Source: Caldifarciminota bacterium
GTDB taxonomy: Bacteria; Hydrothermota; Tepidihabitantia; SM23-42
Assembly (NCBI GenBank): GCA_030671005.1
Contig: DAOVAN010000105.1
Span: forward strand, 1 to 5,742
DNA length: 5,742 bases
Direction of reading: 5' to 3'
Each line of letters starts with the position of its first letter. Position 1 is the first letter of the stretch. The translations under genes and the position numbers were made by a program. Below the pieces are notes generated by a model that saw only the letters and a program-made list of their open reading frames with translations, did no database searches and had not been told where the DNA came from. Positions 5,663-5,742 of this stretch are shown here, piece after piece.

Positions 5663-5742
5663 ATGATGCGAACGTTACGGAAAAATACGCGCTGGGTTTT
5701 GGTTATCGCATTAGTGGGATTTGCTGGTCTAATATTTTTCCA
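5663..5742 (+). CDS. Partial: N-terminus of a membrane-anchored PpiD/SurA-like chaperone (tentative)
   Basis: Only 26 codons are visible before the window edge. The protein opens with two Met, then a basic stretch (MRTLRKNTRW) and a hydrophobic helix from about residue 12 (VLVIALVGFAGLIFF). This short basic N-terminus followed directly by a single membrane anchor is typical of PpiD-type peptidyl-prolyl isomerases with a SurA-like N-terminal domain, which fold outer-membrane and periplasmic proteins. The call rests on that resemblance alone; any signal-anchor protein could look similar. It follows the LarA homologue by 13 bases with no terminator between, so the two are probably co-transcribed. 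Confidence 0.55.
   Translation, partial: MMRTLRKNTRWVLVIALVGFAGLIFF

Overview
The window is a compact bacterial segment of roughly even base composition. It holds five co-directional minus-strand genes (about 309-4280), a divergent plus-strand pair (4387 to the right edge), and a 308-base non-coding, repeat-bearing stretch at the left edge. Gene starts, promoters and ribosome binding sites are all bacterial in type. No gene gives a firm taxonomic call. Housekeeping serS packed with small, unusual envelope or redox genes, plus intergenic palindromes, would suit an uncultivated, deep-branching bacterial lineage, but that is a low-confidence inference.

Minus strand, in order of transcription: seryl-tRNA synthetase (serS); a 106-residue three-helix membrane protein of unknown function; a ROK-family sugar kinase or glucokinase-like protein; a 90-residue thioredoxin-fold fragment with a CPTC motif; and an integral-membrane M50 (site-2-type) metalloprotease with two C-terminal CBS domains. 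The gaps are 1, about 0-8, 6 and 21 bases, so the five genes can be read as one transcript. A strong internal promoter at the end of the ROK gene probably gives the redox fragment and protease extra, independent expression. That pair looks like an envelope or redox unit, and the first three genes like a translation and sugar-phosphorylation unit.

Plus strand: a LarA-family nickel-pincer-cofactor racemase/epimerase homologue, followed after 13 bases and a strong ribosome binding site by the start of a membrane-anchored protein whose N-terminus resembles PpiD/SurA-type periplasmic chaperones. That last gene is cut off by the window edge.

The clearest unexpected pattern is in the promoters. Three gene starts (serS, the redox fragment, the LarA homologue) each have a near-consensus -35 box, exactly 16 bases of spacer and a near-consensus -10 box, and the -10 box ends only 5 or 6 bases before the ATG. 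Transcription should therefore begin at or within a base or two of the start codon, giving leaderless mRNAs. In contrast, two downstream cistrons (the protease and the PpiD-like gene) carry strong GGAGG-type ribosome binding sites. Other points worth a look are the missing second half of the thioredoxin fold, altered active-site and zinc-site residues in the LarA and ROK proteins, and the paired inverted repeats in the left-hand non-coding region.
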